NCBI RefSeq assembly: GCF_008365315.1
Contig: NZ_CP043506.1
Span: forward strand, 601,001-665,000
Direction of reading: 5' to 3'
Source: Acetobacter vaccinii
GTDB taxonomy: Bacteria; Pseudomonadota; Alphaproteobacteria; Acetobacterales; Acetobacteraceae
DNA: 64,000 nucleotides
Within the stretch, counting starts at the first letter, position 1; every line of letters begins with the position of its first letter. The position numbers and the translations under genes are program-made. Under the pieces are notes generated by a model. The model saw only the letters and a program-made list of their open reading frames with translations. It was not told where the DNA came from and did not search any database. Shown in pieces: positions 27,990-36,997 of this stretch.

Positions 27990-28015
27990 TGTGCAGGCCG
28001 TAATGGGCCTGCACA
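27990..28015. terminator. Bidirectional hairpin ending the ABC operon
   Basis: A perfect 10-bp stem TGTGCAGGCC/GGCCTGCACA with a 6-base loop lies between the TTC38-like stop and the stop of the convergent siderophore-interacting gene. No strong T run follows. Confidence 0.6.
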
Positions 28016-28023
28016 CCACATGC

Positions 28024-28797
28024 TCAGGACTGGGGGCCAATATCCTTGACGGAGGCATCCGCCTGCCCTTTCAGCCAGTAGCCTGATGCCTTGAGCCAAG
28101 CGACCGGGTGCTGGCGCTGTTCCTGCACCACATGCCTGACAGCCTTGGCAACGCTGGCCTCCGCTCCGACCCAGACAAATGTGCCTTCCGGAATAACAAT
28201 TTTTTCAAGCGCGGCAAGAAGGCCCTCCGCCTGATCTGCCTGTGCCACCGGCCTATGGACCCAATGCGCGGTATGCTGGGCGGCAGTTGCAAAAACCTGT
28301 TCATCCTCCGGCCCCGGCACGGCAACAAGCGTTGTCACCGTGGTGTGGGCGGGCAGTTCTTCCACCCGGCGGCCTATGGCTGGCAGGGCTGTCTCGTCCC
28401 CGATCAGCAGCCAGTGGCGGATTTCCCCGCCAATAACCTGCGACCCACGTGGCCCACCAATCTGCAATGTGCCACCCGGCACAACACTGCGTGCCCACGC
28501 GGCAGCAGGCCCGCCCTCGTGGTCAACAAAGTCCAGCAGCAGGGTGCCGGTCTCCCGGTCATAATGGCGGGGGGTATAGTCCCGGCGGACAATGGTGCCG
28601 TCCTGATCAGGCACCATGATCTTGATGTGGTCATCCGGAGCGGCACTGGCAAAACCTTCCAGTTCCGCCCCCCCCAGTGTGACCCGGATCATATGGGGTG
28701 TCAGACGTGTGACGGCCAGCACATCCAGAGTGCGAACAGCAAGCTCGTGCCGGACACGGGTAATAACGGGTGTGGAGGAAGCATGTGAAATTGGCAT
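28024..28797 (-). CDS. Siderophore-interacting protein (SIP) family FAD reductase
   Basis: The frame is open from 28920, but the ATG at 28797 has a GGGAG ribosome-binding site and begins a normal SIP protein of 257 residues (MPISHASSTPV). Features are the N-terminal barrel with MIRVTLGGAEL, the flavin motif RRDYTPRHYD, the acidic LLDFVDHEGGPAAAWA segment and the C-terminal nucleotide half with LLIGDETALPAIGRRVEELP and FVWVGAEASVAKAVR. Known members (ViuB, YqjH) reduce ferric siderophores using NAD(P)H. It could also hand electrons or flavin to the LLM enzymes (inference). Convergent with island A, own promoter. Confidence 0.9.
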   Translation of the reverse strand: MPISHASSTPVITRVRHELAVRTLDVLAVTRLTPHMIRVTLGGAELEGFASAAPDDHIKIMVPDQDGTIVRRDYTPRHYDRETGTLLLDFVDHEGGPAAAWARSVVPGGTLQIGGPRGSQVIGGEIRHWLLIGDETALPAIGRRVEELPAHTTVTTLVAVPGPEDEQVFATAAQHTAHWVHRPVAQADQAEGLLAALEKIVIPEGTFVWVGAEASVAKAVRHVVQEQRQHPVAWLKASGYWLKGQADASVKDIGPQS

Positions 28798-29254
28798 AAT
28801 CAATGTCTCCCAGCCAAGGACTACGGGCAGACGGCTGCAAAGACACAGGCGCACAGCCCCGCAGCCATTGATGCTGTCAGGTTCTGTGCGTTGTTTCACG
28901 TTAACGCGTACGAACAGCACAACCTATAGGCTGCGCGTGTATGGTGTTGAGCAAAGCGTTTCTATCAGTTTCCTGTCAAGGGTTTTCTAGAGCCGATAAA
29001 AACATGCCGCCATGGACTTGCCCTGCCGGGCCGATGTGCTGCATCATACGTGCAAGGCAGGTTATCGCTGCCTCCTGAGCAACTGGCTGCGCCCTGCGCA
29101 GCACAGCCCCATCATGGTCAGCCAACGCAGAGCGCAGAAACAGCTTCCTGTTGGCCCATGTTTGAGAGTATGACCCTCTGCCTGTCCTTCCCCCGGCCAT
29201 GACCGGGAACGACACCGAACCCTACCTTACCACAGCAACACGGCGCGTGCGGCA
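28798..29254. other. Intergenic region between divergent SIP and DMT genes
   Basis: About 457 bases. It must contain the promoters for both genes. A minus-strand frame at 28976-29215 (79 codons, ending MFLSALENP) reads like a plausible helical C-terminal fragment and could be a relic of a regulator, but I cannot name it. No terminator or repeat was seen. Confidence 0.35.
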
Positions 29255-30199
29255 ATGGACCCAAGAACCCTTATCTCCGGCATGGCGCTGGCGTTGGGAG
29301 CTTACGCTTCCTTTTCGATCAGCGATGCTTTTTCCAAACTTCTTGCCGGGCAGCTTGACCCTTTTGAAGTTGCATTTTCAGGTGGCGTTTTCGGGTTTCT
29401 GATCCTGCCGTTCATCTGCAAACCGCATGAATCCTACCTCGACATCGTGCGTCCACAGCAGAAAGCCATGTGGTTCCTGCGGGCAGCCTGTGTGTTTGTG
29501 GCCACAGCTGCCAGTGTGGAAGCCTTCATGCTACTACCCATGCCAGAAGCATTGTCGCTGATGTTTCTGATGCCGCTGTTTGTCACCATTCTTTCTGTCG
29601 TGCTACTTAAAGAGAAAGTGACAGCCTGGGCATGGCTGGCTGTTGTTCTTGGTTTTGTCGGGGTTCTCATTGTCCTGCGCCCTGGGGTGCGACCGCTCAA
29701 CCTTGGGCATTTATGCGCTCTGCTTGCCGCTGTCGCCAACGCAGGCAGTGTTATTGCCTACCGGCTTGCCAGCACCGAGGGCGTTCGGCTGTCGCTCTTT
29801 GGCTCCAGCCTGATCGGCCCTCTGGTCGGCAATGGTGTGCTTATGGGCCTGCACGCAAGATGGCCTGCCAGTGTGGAAGCATGGGTCTATCTGTTTGGCT
29901 ATGGTTTTCTGGCCGCATTGGGCCAGTTGCTGATGATGCTGGCCACTGCCCGCGCCCCGGCAAACCGGGTAGCCTTGCCTCAATACACCCAGATGATCTG
30001 GGGCGTGGTGCTGAGTTACCTTGTGTTCAAACAGCCTTTGGATAGCTGGACATTCGTTGGTATTTTCGTGCTGACCATTTCGGGCATGCTCAACTGGATC
30101 AGACAACGCATCCGCTACGAGCGCATGGCCATGAAGGAACGCATGGAACGCAAAAAAGCGCGCAAGGCTGGTGCCGTCGCGGCCAGCACAGGCTCCTGA
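29255..30199 (+). CDS. DMT superfamily (EamA) transporter
   Basis: A 314-residue inner-membrane protein with two EamA repeats of about five helices each (first about residues 10-145, second about 155-290). It has the family features AYASFSISDAFSKLLAG, SLMFLMPLFVTILSVVLLKEKVT, VLGFVGVLIVLRPG and, in the second repeat, YTQMIWGVVLSYLVFKQPLD. Probably exports a metabolite or amino acid. The C-terminal tail is basic and cytosolic. Single gene closed by the terminator at 30226. Confidence 0.9.
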   Translation: MDPRTLISGMALALGAYASFSISDAFSKLLAGQLDPFEVAFSGGVFGFLILPFICKPHESYLDIVRPQQKAMWFLRAACVFVATAASVEAFMLLPMPEALSLMFLMPLFVTILSVVLLKEKVTAWAWLAVVLGFVGVLIVLRPGVRPLNLGHLCALLAAVANAGSVIAYRLASTEGVRLSLFGSSLIGPLVGNGVLMGLHARWPASVEAWVYLFGYGFLAALGQLLMMLATARAPANRVALPQYTQMIWGVVLSYLVFKQPLDSWTFVGIFVLTISGMLNWIRQRIRYERMAMKERMERKKARKAGAVAASTGS

Positions 30200-30225
30200 G
30201 CGCCTGCCTTATGGGCCCTGCTTCC

Positions 30226-30257
30226 AAGGCGGTAGCCGCTGCGCTACCGCCTTTTTT
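30226..30257. terminator. Strong bidirectional intrinsic terminator
   Basis: An 11-bp perfect stem AAGGCGGTAGC/GCTACCGCCTT with a 6-base loop, followed by a T run on the plus strand. It lies between the DMT gene and the stop of the convergent mdtP-like gene, and can serve both. Confidence 0.85.
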
Positions 30258-30278
30258 GTAAGGGCGGCGCCTTATCCC

Positions 30279-31892
30279 TCAGACCGGCGGGGTCAGCGCA
30301 GGGGCATGGCTGGCATTGCCCTGATCGATCGCACCCGTTGCAAACGCAAGACTGGCTGCCGCTATCAGGCTGGCATAATAGGCATCAGCCTGATTGATCT
30401 GGGCATCCAGCAGGCCGTTGCAGGCAATTTCCGTCTGCGTCACCGACCCCACACCGCTACGGTAAGATGTTAATGCAGCATCAAAACTGGTCTGGGCGGC
30501 TGTGTGCAGGGTCTGGGCCGCACTATAGGCGCTCAGGCTTGTGTGCAGGGCACTCTGCGCCGTGACAATCTGCTGGATGGAGTCATTTACAGCCTGCCGC
30601 AATGTTGCATCCGCACTGTCTGACTGGTCCTGCGCCCGTTTGAGAAGGGCCGCACGCAAACCACCATCAAAAATCGGTACCGTAATGCCACCCAGGATAA
30701 GGGTGCTGAAACGGTTGCCCGACATATTGAGCGTGCTTGTGGAATCATTGCCAGCCCCTGGCACGGATGTCAGGTTGAGGCCGCCACTCATGTAAGACAC
30801 GTTCCCGGTCATGAAGATACTGGGCCGGAACGCATCCCGCGCCGCCGTAATCCGGTTGCGGGCAGAGCGGGCCGCAGCATAGGCGGCCAGCACATCCGGC
30901 CGCCGGGCGACTGCGCTCTTGATCATATCATCGCTCAGGGTTGCATCCGCCGGGGTCAGGCTGCGGCCCGATACATCCGCCAGAGCAATATGGGCGTTGG
31001 CGGAAACACCTGCGGCAGTCAGCAGCGCCAGATAGGTGTCTTCATCATCCCCTTCCGCCTTGACCTGCCGCAAAGTGACCTGGGCAGTCAGCTGGCGGGC
31101 CTGGGTAACATCCACAATAGTGCCCTGCCCCTGCTGCAACCGGGCCTCGGCAGCGGCCTGAACCCGGCGGGCATTCCGCACGGCTTCCTGCAACAGGTGG
31201 GACCGGGCTGTGGCGGCGGCATGCGTATAGAACGCAATGCTGACACCATAAATGATTTTCTGGTGGGCCCCTGTAAACAGCACATTGGTGGCAAGCTGGG
31301 CCTCCTTGGCGCTTCTGACCAAGGCTTCACGACGGCCAAAATCAAAGAGCAGCCACTTCAGGCTCAGTGTTTCCACACTGCCACTGCCACCACCCCGACG
31401 CTGGGGCAGACCATCGGCCGAGATCGACCCATAATTACCAGCATCCAGCGTGACGTCGGATGTCTGACTGCTGCTATGAGACCACCCACCAACAACAGTC
31501 GCACTCAGATACGGTAGATAGGTAGACTTGATAATCCCCACAGCAAGAGCCGCATCCCGCGCGGTATTCCAGGCCCGTCGGGTTTGCGGGTTGGAGGACT
31601 GGGCAACATCGATCAGTTCCGCCAGCGTATAGGCGTGGCCATTCTGCTCCGGCAATGTGGGCGATGCTGCCTGCGCCACCACACTGGGGTCGGACGGCAG
31701 GGTAAAGCCCGACGGCAGCACAAGACCATGCCGCCCCGCACCCCCACGGGACAGGGACAGCCCTCCGTCTGTTGTGACCTCCGGCGCCCAGGGCTGGCTG
31801 GGGCTGCTGGGGGCTGTTGACAGTTCCGACGTGGCGCAGCCTGCCAAGACAAGCACCCCGGCAAAGACAGGAAAAAACCGATAGGATGTCAT
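30279..31892 (-). CDS. mdtP: Outer-membrane efflux lipoprotein, MdtP/TolC family
   Basis: A 537-residue outer-membrane factor. The signal peptide ends in a lipobox LAGC (Cys19), so the mature protein is probably lipid-anchored. The rest shows the two OEP repeats of the TolC fold, with LAELIDVAQSSNPQTRRAWN, repeated helical segments rich in Ala and Gln, and FDGGLRAALLKRAQDQ near the second repeat. It would form the outer channel of the tripartite pump with the two genes upstream. Its ATG overlaps the FUSC stop (31889-31892). The gene order ytcA-mdtN-mdtO-mdtP is that of E. coli; the symbol rests on order and family, not on measured identity. Confidence 0.87.
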   Translation of the reverse strand: MTSYRFFPVFAGVLVLAGCATSELSTAPSSPSQPWAPEVTTDGGLSLSRGGAGRHGLVLPSGFTLPSDPSVVAQAASPTLPEQNGHAYTLAELIDVAQSSNPQTRRAWNTARDAALAVGIIKSTYLPYLSATVVGGWSHSSSQTSDVTLDAGNYGSISADGLPQRRGGGSGSVETLSLKWLLFDFGRREALVRSAKEAQLATNVLFTGAHQKIIYGVSIAFYTHAAATARSHLLQEAVRNARRVQAAAEARLQQGQGTIVDVTQARQLTAQVTLRQVKAEGDDEDTYLALLTAAGVSANAHIALADVSGRSLTPADATLSDDMIKSAVARRPDVLAAYAAARSARNRITAARDAFRPSIFMTGNVSYMSGGLNLTSVPGAGNDSTSTLNMSGNRFSTLILGGITVPIFDGGLRAALLKRAQDQSDSADATLRQAVNDSIQQIVTAQSALHTSLSAYSAAQTLHTAAQTSFDAALTSYRSGVGSVTQTEIACNGLLDAQINQADAYYASLIAAASLAFATGAIDQGNASHAPALTPPV

Positions 31893-33691
31893 GATGCCAA
31901 GGCCTCCAGAGTAGCAATCCGCTTTACCAACGCAGGCTGTGTGCCATCGAGAATTTCTGTCCCCAGGCGTCCGGCATCCACAAAAGCCCCTTCAAAAAGC
32001 TCCAGCTGCGCCATACGATCGCGCATGTTCTGAGATTCCGCCTTGGCATATTCCACCTGCTGCTCCCCCTTGGAAACAGCCTCCTGCAAGGACGCCATGC
32101 AGGCCACCTGCTCCTGCGGTGTGGTAGCGGCCCGCAACCGGCCCAGGCTTTCCAGCACTGTTTTCAGCCGTGTTGCCACAGCGCCATACGCGCTGGAGGG
32201 CCAGAAACTGCTGAAAATACCATAGGTAATAAAAATACCGACCAGAATGCCCACAACACGGTCGCGCGCTGTCGCCATGTCGCTTGTCGGGCCGTAGCCT
32301 TTCAGGTCGCTCAGATAAAAGGCCAGCCCGATCTGGAAGCCGGCATAGGCAATTCTTTCATCCGCAACCCGGATCCAGGCAGCAAACAGCGACACCACAA
32401 ACACAAAACCCAGAAAGCCGGTAATCCCCTCCAGATGCGGCAGAAGGAAAATAATCGACAAAATACCAATGCTGCCGCCAATCAGCGCGCCCACAATACG
32501 CAGCCGCAGCTTGGCGATCATTTCGCCCATGGTCGGCAGGGCTATGATAAAGCAGGTGATGACACAGGTATGGATGCCGGGCCAGTTGATGAACAGGAAG
32601 AAAACATAACTGACCATAACCGCCGCCGTGCCCTTTAGGGCAAAGCGCACATGCTCCGGGTTAGTAAAGGCATCGGCAGCAAAAAAGCCGTCTTTCTTTT
32701 TGGGTTTGGCAGGCTGCTCCGCTGTAGGTTCCCCAAGCTGGGTGAAATTGACAAGCACGCGGGCAATGGCCTGAAAAGCCGGTTGGTCTGGCGGTGTTGC
32801 TGGCTGGTCAACATGCTTGGGGTAAGCCCCTGTGGCAAAAACATTCGCCATGCTTTCCAGAGCGTCAATCAACTCTATCGGACACGGGGCGGGTGGACCT
32901 GCCCGCGTAATTTCAGCTTCAGCCAAGGCCAGAACAGCCACCGCAGAATTGGCGGCCTGTTTCAGACAGGCCAGATCATGCGGGTCCCATATTTTTTCCA
33001 TACCCGCCAGACGCACAAGCTTGCCTGCATCTGACAGACCTTCCCGCAGCATGAAGGTGGCATGGGCATGGTCACGCGCACTGGGGCCACGCAACAGCAC
33101 GGCACTGACACGCAGGCAGGCTGCAATATCATCCGTCAGCACCCGTTTGGGAGAGGGGCAGATCAGCAGCCCCAGAACAATCATAACCGCGCCGGGCACC
33201 GACACGAACAGGTCCGTGTACAGCAACGCTCTGGTTATAAGTTCACCAATAGGTACCTGCTCGACCACAACCAGGCCGAACACCACAATAAGCCCCAGCA
33301 TATAAGCCACAGGCTTGAGCTTGCTGGCAGACGAGAGGAAAAAAAAACCCATCGACAGCAGGGCAATCAGCGACACAAACGCAACAGGCGTCTCCAATGT
33401 CAGGCAGATGCCGCCAAAAATCATAGCCAACAGAGGCAGGACAAGGATGTTGACCGCAACGGCCACCAGCACGTTGCTCATCCTGTCTTTCTGCCACAGC
33501 GCCATAGTCACCAGCGCGGGCACGGCCAGGTCAGGAATTTGCCAGATCTCGCCCACCAGCACGGTTACTGTACAGCCAGCCGCCATACGCATGGCATAGG
33601 CCAGCCGACCCGGTGCCGGGTCACACACCAACTGCCATAATTTGGCGGCTGTCAGTGCCGGGGGGTTAAGGTCAGTGACAGGCTGCGCCAT
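31889..33691 (-). CDS. mdtO: FUSC family inner-membrane efflux subunit, MdtO type
   Basis: The frame is open to 33856 but the ATG at 33691 gives a natural start (MAQPVTDLNPPAL) and about 600 residues. It has the FUSC layout: an N-terminal cluster of about five to six helices (residues about 25-180), a soluble middle, a second helix cluster (about 355-480) and a C-terminal helical region. Known relatives MdtO and AaeB pump aromatic acids or drugs out with a membrane-fusion partner. It overlaps the end of the mdtN-like gene by 20 bases, which implies coupled translation. Confidence 0.88.
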   Translation of the reverse strand: MAQPVTDLNPPALTAAKLWQLVCDPAPGRLAYAMRMAAGCTVTVLVGEIWQIPDLAVPALVTMALWQKDRMSNVLVAVAVNILVLPLLAMIFGGICLTLETPVAFVSLIALLSMGFFFLSSASKLKPVAYMLGLIVVFGLVVVEQVPIGELITRALLYTDLFVSVPGAVMIVLGLLICPSPKRVLTDDIAACLRVSAVLLRGPSARDHAHATFMLREGLSDAGKLVRLAGMEKIWDPHDLACLKQAANSAVAVLALAEAEITRAGPPAPCPIELIDALESMANVFATGAYPKHVDQPATPPDQPAFQAIARVLVNFTQLGEPTAEQPAKPKKKDGFFAADAFTNPEHVRFALKGTAAVMVSYVFFLFINWPGIHTCVITCFIIALPTMGEMIAKLRLRIVGALIGGSIGILSIIFLLPHLEGITGFLGFVFVVSLFAAWIRVADERIAYAGFQIGLAFYLSDLKGYGPTSDMATARDRVVGILVGIFITYGIFSSFWPSSAYGAVATRLKTVLESLGRLRAATTPQEQVACMASLQEAVSKGEQQVEYAKAESQNMRDRMAQLELFEGAFVDAGRLGTEILDGTQPALVKRIATLEALAS

Positions 33692-34721
33692 GCCGGATCT
33701 CAACCGTTGCTGTGGCCCCCATACGCATGAGCTGCTGGGGCGGGGCATCAAGATGGACCCGTACGGGAAAGCGCTGTGCCACATGCACCCAGTCCATTTC
33801 CCGGGGGACGAAGGGCAATGTGCGGGCAATGCCTGCGGAATCACCCGACATGACACCCCAGCCTATGCTGGCCACATGCCCCTTGATGGGAACATCGCGC
33901 TCGATCATGGAATAAACAGTCGCGCAGTCGCCCTTATGGACCACGGACAGATTGATTTCGCGCAGGTTTGCAATGGCGTACCATGCGTCATCCAAAATCA
34001 GGGTAAACAGCACCTGGGAGGGCGCCAGCACTTCCCCCCGCTGCACGCGCAGACTGGTTACAAAACCATCCGCCGGTGCAACAACAACAGTCTGCTCGCG
34101 CTGATAGCGGGCCAGAGCCAGTGCTGCCTGACTTGCGGCAAGGGCGGCCTTGGGGCCATCCAGATCACCAACGGCCAATTCTGCCGCCGTGGACTGCTGT
34201 TGCGCCTGCGACAGGGAAATCCCGGCATCATTCTGGGCAACCCGCGCCTGATCATACTGCTGCCACGGGATATAGGACTGCCCGGCCAGTGGGCTAAGGC
34301 GCTTGACCGTGCGGTTGGTCAGGTCCCGGTTGCTTTGCGCCCGTGTCACCTGATCCCGCGCGATAGCAGCCTGGGCCTCCCGCGCGGCAAGCAGGCGGCG
34401 TTGGGTATCAAGCTGTGCGGCCAGCATGGCCTCGTTCGCTTCCGCCTGACGGACAGCCAGATCGTAAGGTTCGGGGTCCAGACGGTACAGGATCTCACCC
34501 TTATGCACATGCTGGTTTTCCTGCACACGCAGGTCAACAATACGGCCGCCGACAACAGCCGCCACATGCACCAGCTCCGCATCGAGCGAGGCGCTGTCGC
34601 TTGTGGGATAGGCGTTGTCCCGATGCATGACATAGAGAACGGTCACTGTCGCCAGGCCGATACACAGGACAGCAATCAGAACACCAAGACGCTTATTGAC
34701 GGTCATACGCGCGCGATCCAT
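33672..34721 (-). CDS. mdtN: HlyD family membrane fusion protein, MdtN type
   Basis: A 349-residue periplasmic adaptor with one N-terminal membrane helix (residues about 11-31, LGVLIAVLCIGLATVTVLYV). The biotinyl-lipoyl-like half-motifs are VAAVVGGRIVDLRVQENQHVHKGEILYRLDPEPY and VVAPADGFVTSLRVQRGEVL, separated by a long coiled coil. It bridges MdtO and MdtP across the periplasm. E. coli MdtN is 343 residues. The start lies three bases after the ytcA stop. Confidence 0.9.
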   Translation of the reverse strand: MDRARMTVNKRLGVLIAVLCIGLATVTVLYVMHRDNAYPTSDSASLDAELVHVAAVVGGRIVDLRVQENQHVHKGEILYRLDPEPYDLAVRQAEANEAMLAAQLDTQRRLLAAREAQAAIARDQVTRAQSNRDLTNRTVKRLSPLAGQSYIPWQQYDQARVAQNDAGISLSQAQQQSTAAELAVGDLDGPKAALAASQAALALARYQREQTVVVAPADGFVTSLRVQRGEVLAPSQVLFTLILDDAWYAIANLREINLSVVHKGDCATVYSMIERDVPIKGHVASIGWGVMSGDSAGIARTLPFVPREMDWVHVAQRFPVRVHLDAPPQQLMRMGATATVEIRHGAACH

Positions 34722-34724
34722 TTC

Positions 34725-35036
34725 TCAAGGCCCAAAAACCAGCAACCACAGGACAAGACCGGCGATAAGCCCCAAAGCCACATAGGTAAACAGCCGGAAG
34801 CTGAGAATGGCGTCCAGACCGATGTAAAGGAAAAGCGCGCGCAGGCCCAAGGCAACACCGATGCCAAAGAGTGAGCAAAACATCCAGGCCGGGAAATACG
34901 CCCCACAGAGCGGAAAGCTGGGTGCCTCGCGCGAGACGCACCCGCCAAGCAGCAAAAAGGCAGGCAATATGGCACAACGCCCGCCTGCCCCAATAACCGT
35001 TTTGCCAGCAAAATTCTGAAAACCGCGCACAAGCAT
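34725..35036 (-). CDS. ytcA: YtcA-like small lipoprotein
   Basis: A 103-residue protein with a lipobox LLGGC (Cys33), followed by PSFPLCGAYFPAWMFCSLFGIGVALGL and a second hydrophobic segment near the C-terminus. The GAYFPxWxFC pattern matches E. coli YtcA, a small membrane lipoprotein encoded ahead of mdtNOP. Role unknown, presumably an accessory of the pump. Upstream starts exist in the same region; 35036 is chosen because it gives a compact signal peptide. The same four-gene order as E. coli supports the call. Confidence 0.75.
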   Translation of the reverse strand: MLVRGFQNFAGKTVIGAGGRCAILPAFLLLGGCVSREAPSFPLCGAYFPAWMFCSLFGIGVALGLRALFLYIGLDAILSFRLFTYVALGLIAGLVLWLLVFGP

Positions 35037-35169
35037 GAGATCTCAAACCACCTTAGGACAAGTCGTTCTGGCAGGAACACTCTGTTATGCAAAAATTTTC
35101 AGAACACTTTCTACCCTCATTTCTGACGGAAAAGGGTCTTACTGTCCATACTCTTCCCACCTGCATACG

Positions 35170-35200
35170 GCCCATGCCGGGCAGAATACCGGGCATGGGC
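35170..35200. terminator. Hairpin after the aspT-like gene
   Basis: A 9-bp perfect stem GCCCATGCC/GGCATGGGC with a 13-base loop lies 20 bases beyond the stop of the antiporter gene on the minus strand and ahead of the ytcA promoter region. No T run, so strength is uncertain. Confidence 0.45.
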
Positions 35201-35218
35201 ACACATGCGACTGAGCCT

Positions 35219-36907
35219 TCAGGACAGTAGCAGAACAATCACAAGGCCCCACATTGTCAGCAGCGTATTGCTGACCGCGTAAGGCACCGTATAGCCCAGC
35301 ATGGGCACATTGCTTTTGGCCACATCTGCCACCATGGCCACCGATGCCGTGCTGGTACGCGCCCCACCACAGCACCCCAGGTTAAGAGCCGGGTCAAAAC
35401 GGAAAATATATTTCCCGATCAGGGGGGCCAGAATCATGGGCACGGCACTGGCAAAAATACCCCAGAAAAACACGCCAACCCCGGCTTCCTTCAGCCCTTT
35501 GATAAAGGTCGGACCGGCCGCAATGCCAACAACGGCAATAAAGATATTCAGGCCAACCGAGTTCATGAACCAGACCGACGCAGCAGGCACGTTGCCCAGC
35601 TTGGGGGTCACACTGCGCAACCAGCCAAAGATCAGCCCTGCGATCAGCGCCCCGCCAGAGGTGGACAGCGTAATGGGCACCCCCCCAACCGGAATGATAA
35701 TGGCACCCAGCAGACCACCGAGGAAAATACCCGCGCCAACCAGCACCATGCTGGTCACGTTGGTCGGGCGGTCAGCGTAACCAACCTCCTTGATAACGGC
35801 TTCCACCCGCTGCTTGCTACCCGTGATGTTAACAATGTCACCACGGTTCAGCGCTGTCTGCGAAAACACCGGGATATCAACATTCATCGACCCACGATGG
35901 ATGGCGTTGATAAAAATCCCGCGTGCATAGCTGGCCTGGGACAGGTCAATCAGCTTGCGCCCATCCAGCGCCTTGTTGGTCACAACGACATCAACGGTTT
36001 CAATCGAGATTTCCAGCAGTTCCCGGTCCGCCACTTCTTCGGCGTGGTTGGACCAGTAAACCAGCGCGTCATGCGGGCCGGAGACGGCAACAACATCCCC
36101 AACCTGCAACACCGTGCTGTCATCAAAGCTGATGATCTGACCATCACGGCGCAGCTTTTCCAGAAAAATTCTGGAATGCGTGGTTTTTTCGGCTTCAATA
36201 ACCGTTTTCCCCGCAATCAGACCGGGCGTGACAATCTTGTACGCCCGCATGATATAGTCGTGCCAGGCAATCTCGGCATCTTCATTCACGGGTTTGATGT
36301 TCATCTCGCGCTCGTAGCGCTGACATTCATCCGCCAGATTGACCCCAAGCAGCTTTGGCCCAAGAAACGCCAGAATCCACCCGGTACCCACCGTGCCGAA
36401 CAGATACGTCACAGCATAAGCAACCGGGATGGCGTTCAACTCGGACTGTATTTTCTCCGGGGCCAGACCACTGCGGTTAAGGGCATCCGTCGCCAGACCA
36501 ATGGAGGCCGAAATGGTTTGTGACCCCGCCAGCAGCCCCTCCGCCATGCCGGGACCATACCCCGACACTGCCGCAGCAATATAAACACACAACAGGCAGA
36601 GCGATGAGACCACAACGGCAAAAATAGCCTGTGGAAAACCATCATTTGCCAAGCCGCGCACAAATTGCGGCCCGACACCAAAGCCCACAGCAAACAAAAA
36701 CATGATGAAGAAGACGGATTTAACATGCGGCGAGATAGTAATATCAAGCTGGCCAATAATAACACCAGCCAGCAACGTACCTGTCACCGCGCCAAGGCTG
36801 AAGCTGCCAAAGCGGAGCGACCCAACCCAAAAACCAACAGCCAGGGCGAGAAAGATCGCCAGTTCAGCATTGGTCCGCAGCGTCTCCGCAACCCAATGTA
36901 GTATCAT
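35219..36907 (-). CDS. Aspartate:alanine exchanger (AspT/YidE) family antiporter
   Basis: A 562-residue inner-membrane antiporter with the family layout: about five helices (residues 1-185), a cytosolic middle with two TrkA-C-like domains (about 200-380) and a second set of five to six helices to the C-terminus. The family motifs GxxxGPQF-like (VGFGVGPQFVRG) and the late GCCGGARTSTASV block are present. AspT of lactic acid bacteria swaps aspartate for alanine and, with a decarboxylase, creates proton motive force. Here it follows a PLP decarboxylase gene on the same strand, so a decarboxylation/antiport pair for acid resistance is likely, though the exchanged amino acid is not known. Confidence 0.9.
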   Translation of the reverse strand: MILHWVAETLRTNAELAIFLALAVGFWVGSLRFGSFSLGAVTGTLLAGVIIGQLDITISPHVKSVFFIMFLFAVGFGVGPQFVRGLANDGFPQAIFAVVVSSLCLLCVYIAAAVSGYGPGMAEGLLAGSQTISASIGLATDALNRSGLAPEKIQSELNAIPVAYAVTYLFGTVGTGWILAFLGPKLLGVNLADECQRYEREMNIKPVNEDAEIAWHDYIMRAYKIVTPGLIAGKTVIEAEKTTHSRIFLEKLRRDGQIISFDDSTVLQVGDVVAVSGPHDALVYWSNHAEEVADRELLEISIETVDVVVTNKALDGRKLIDLSQASYARGIFINAIHRGSMNVDIPVFSQTALNRGDIVNITGSKQRVEAVIKEVGYADRPTNVTSMVLVGAGIFLGGLLGAIIIPVGGVPITLSTSGGALIAGLIFGWLRSVTPKLGNVPAASVWFMNSVGLNIFIAVVGIAAGPTFIKGLKEAGVGVFFWGIFASAVPMILAPLIGKYIFRFDPALNLGCCGGARTSTASVAMVADVAKSNVPMLGYTVPYAVSNTLLTMWGLVIVLLLS

Positions 36908-36949
36908 GTGTACATTCCTTGATCCCGGACAACACCGCTAAAACAAATA

Positions 36950-36980
36950 CACCCCTCCTGAAGAATGATCAGGAGGGGTG
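36950..36980 (-). terminator. Hairpin between decarboxylase and antiporter genes
   Basis: A perfect 12-bp stem CACCCCTCCTGA/TCAGGAGGGGTG with a 7-base loop, then an imperfect T-rich run in the minus direction. It sits 18 bases after the decarboxylase stop and about 40 before the antiporter start. It may partly terminate, setting a high decarboxylase to antiporter ratio, or stabilise the upstream mRNA. Confidence 0.7.
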
Positions 36981-36997
36981 CCTTGTGACAGCGTTTG

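Noticed and set aside
33642..34874. 410-codon plus-strand frame across the mdtN-like gene
   Set aside because: Antisense shadow; the minus-strand adaptor protein is clear and complete.
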